Shown in pieces: positions 5,904-7,379 of a DNA stretch of 7,379 nucleotides. A program made the translations under genes and the position numbers. This DNA is from an uncultured Marinilabiliales bacterium. Lineage in GTDB: Bacteria; Bacteroidota; Bacteroidia; Bacteroidales; BM520. Below the pieces are notes generated by a model. That model was not told where the DNA came from. It made no database searches and worked only from the letters and a program-made list of their open reading frames with translations. The number at the start of each line of letters is the position of its first letter. Position 1 is the stretch's first letter. The stretch lies in the NCBI GenBank assembly GCA_937877575.1, contig CALFIZ010000238.1, forward strand, positions 1-7,379. Direction: 5' to 3'.

Positions 5904-7142
5904 ATGAAGACAGCGGTCATAGGTGGTGGCGCAGCAGGATTTTTTCTCGCCATAGAGTTGAAGAAAATAATGCCTGAAATGGATGTGACAATCTTTGAAT
6001 CCAAAAGGAAATGTCTTGCAAAGGTTGAGATAAGTGGCGGCGGACGTTGCAACTGTACCAATTCATTTCAAGACATCACCGATTTGAAAAACGCTTATCC
6101 GAGAGGGTTCAATTTCATGAAACGCGCCCTGAAACATTTCAGCAATGAAGACGCATACCGCTGGTTTGAAAATCACGGTGTCAAACTGGTAACACAGGAA
6201 GACGGCTGCGTGTTCCCCGCCTCTCAGGATTCCCACAGCATCATCAACTGTTTCCTATCGGAAGCTCATCGTCTTGGAATAACAGTAAATCTGTCTTCAA
6301 CAGTAAAGAAAATAACCAAGGAAAAAGAAAGAATGGTTCTGTATCTGCGAGGCAGCAACAATCCCCTATCCTTTGATTTTGTGGCAGTTACAGTCGGAGG
6401 ACAATCAAAAGACAATGAAATGCTTACAATGCTCGAAGCAATGGGACACAAGATTGAACAGCCTGTCCCCTCCCTTTTCACCTTCAACATTAAAGACCAA
6501 GGGCTTAGAAATCTTATGGGATTGGTTGTTGAAAATGCAATCACAAGCATTCCGGGGACCAATATGCACAGCAGAGGAGATTTACTGATAACCCATTGGG
6601 GATTCAGCGGACCGGCAACTCTGAAACTGTCATCATACGCTGCCCGATATCTATATAATCACAAATACAACTCACCGGTTATCGTTAACTGGTCAGGATT
6701 ATCCAACACACAAGACGTTGAGACTGTTATAGATACAATAATACAGCAAAACGGAAGCAAATTGCTGACGAACTCCCATCCGTTTGATCTTCCCAACCGT
6801 CTCTGGCAATATCTTCTGACAAAAGCCGAACAAAAACCCGACAAGCGATGGTCTGAACTCGGCAAAAAAGGATTCAACAAAATAGTCAACATCCTCACCA
6901 ACGATGAATACACAATTGACAACCGCAGCACCTACAAAGATGAATTTGTCACCTGTGGCGGCGTCAGTCTTGAGAGTATCAATTCAAAGACTATGGAAAG
7001 CAAAGTCGCAGAAGGCTTGTTCTTTGCAGGGGAAATTACCGATATTGACGGAATCACCGGCGGTTTCAACTTCCAGGCTGCCTGGACTACAGCATATATC
7101 GCCGCTCACGGAATTTGCACCGCATTAAATGCCATGGTCTGA
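5904..7142 (+). CDS. HI0933/YhiN-family FAD-dependent oxidoreductase
   Basis: This 412-residue flavoprotein is of the HI0933-like family, often labelled NAD(P)/FAD-dependent oxidoreductase or aminoacetone oxidase family; the physiological substrate is not established. Residues 4-12 (AVIGGGAAG) form the dinucleotide-binding loop and E32 ends the second strand as the expected ribose-binding acid. ISGGGRCNCTN (43-53) is the family signature next to the flavin. VTVGGQS (near 162-168) is a mid-protein FAD contact. THWGFSGPATLKLSS matches the central family block. FAGEITDIDGITGGFN (374-389) with AAW is the C-terminal FAD-binding motif. There is no signal peptide, so it is cytoplasmic. The start lies 6 bp after the dnaX stop, so it is probably translated from the dnaX transcript; no independent promoter is visible. 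The stop is 3 bp from the end of a convergent gene. The family call is firm, the reaction unknown. Confidence 0.92.
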   Translation: MKTAVIGGGAAGFFLAIELKKIMPEMDVTIFESKRKCLAKVEISGGGRCNCTNSFQDITDLKNAYPRGFNFMKRALKHFSNEDAYRWFENHGVKLVTQEDGCVFPASQDSHSIINCFLSEAHRLGITVNLSSTVKKITKEKERMVLYLRGSNNPLSFDFVAVTVGGQSKDNEMLTMLEAMGHKIEQPVPSLFTFNIKDQGLRNLMGLVVENAITSIPGTNMHSRGDLLITHWGFSGPATLKLSSYAARYLYNHKYNSPVIVNWSGLSNTQDVETVIDTIIQQNGSKLLTNSHPFDLPNRLWQYLLTKAEQKPDKRWSELGKKGFNKIVNILTNDEYTIDNRSTYKDEFVTCGGVSLESINSKTMESKVAEGLFFAGEITDIDGITGGFNFQAAWTTAYIAAHGICTALNAMV

Positions 7143-7145
7143 GCA

Positions 7146-7379
7146 TTAACTCTTGACAATCCTCTTGTATCTCTCTTCACCATCCTTGTAAAGATTCTTG
7201 AAATAAGCCCAGTAAGCCTTAATCTGCGACATATAGTTCTGCTTGCCTTTCAACACCTCAAGCAAGTCAGCATAAAAACTCTGGAAGCGTTCGATACGTT
7301 CCTCATAACTGAAATCAGTTTCGTTAAGCAGCTCCTCAGTGAGGAATGGTTTGATGAAGAGTATGAGTTTACGGTTGAA
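7146..7379 (-). CDS. C-terminal part of an unrecognised protein, cut by the window edge
   Basis: The minus strand is open from the window edge to TAA at 7148-7146, giving the last 77 residues of a protein. It starts FNRKLILFIKPFLTEELLNE and ends RYKRIVKS. The sequence is helical in character, rich in Lys, Glu and aromatic residues (QIKAYWAYFKNLYKDGEE), with no stop or low-complexity break. Its convergent placement 3 bp from the flavoprotein stop supports a real gene. I do not recognise it with confidence. The layout is faintly like the C-terminal helical domain of tRNA-dihydrouridine synthases (compare the DusC end with its K-x-W-x-x-Y pattern), but this is too weak to name it. Confidence 0.7.
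   Translation of the reverse strand, partial: FNRKLILFIKPFLTEELLNETDFSYEERIERFQSFYADLLEVLKGKQNYMSQIKAYWAYFKNLYKDGEERYKRIVKS

Overview
This is a compact, gene-dense stretch of moderate GC that reads as a chromosome segment of a gut-type Bacteroidota (Bacteroidales) bacterium. The signs are TAnnTTTG-type -7 promoter elements in the only real intergenic region, no recognisable Shine-Dalgarno sequences, and the character of the proteins (secreted sialidase, alkaline phosphatase with a C-terminus of Bacteroidales type, Bacteroidetes-like DnaX). Genus cannot be fixed from the sequence alone.

Layout. Positions 1-111 do not belong with the rest. On the minus strand they encode, without interruption, what looks like the first 37 residues of an HK97-type phage portal protein. 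At about 98-111 this runs straight into the C-terminal half of an alkaline phosphatase gene on the plus strand, so the left edge is a chimera: an assembly or library artefact, or less likely a real rearrangement. The phosphatase fragment ends at 772 and is followed 9 bp later by a secreted five-Asp-box sialidase (782-1930), probably in the same operon. A minus-strand operon meets it tail to tail: carbamate kinase (4010-3066), a divergent ClpS-like small protein (3056-2766) and purine nucleoside phosphorylase (2751-1933). The 84 bp at 4011-4094 carry divergent promoter elements. To the right lie dnaX (4095-5897) and, 6 bp downstream, a HI0933/YhiN-type flavoprotein (5904-7142). The last bases hold the C-terminal 77 codons of an unrecognised minus-strand gene (7379-7146).

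How the genes fit together. The phosphatase and sialidase are probable envelope or secreted enzymes that release phosphate and sialic acid. Carbamate kinase and the phosphorylase are catabolic enzymes of carbamoyl phosphate/ATP and purine nucleosides, with the ClpS-like gene wedged between them. dnaX encodes the clamp-loader subunit. An 11-A run lies exactly at the end of its clamp-loader core, with stop codons immediately after it in both alternative frames. This is the hallmark of a slippage site that makes a short gamma form beside full-length tau.

The observations most worth following are the portal/phosphatase junction, the dnaX A11 site, and the ClpS-like protein that lacks the usual N-degron pocket residues. 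I saw no tRNA, rRNA, CRISPR array, insertion sequence or convincing intrinsic terminator.
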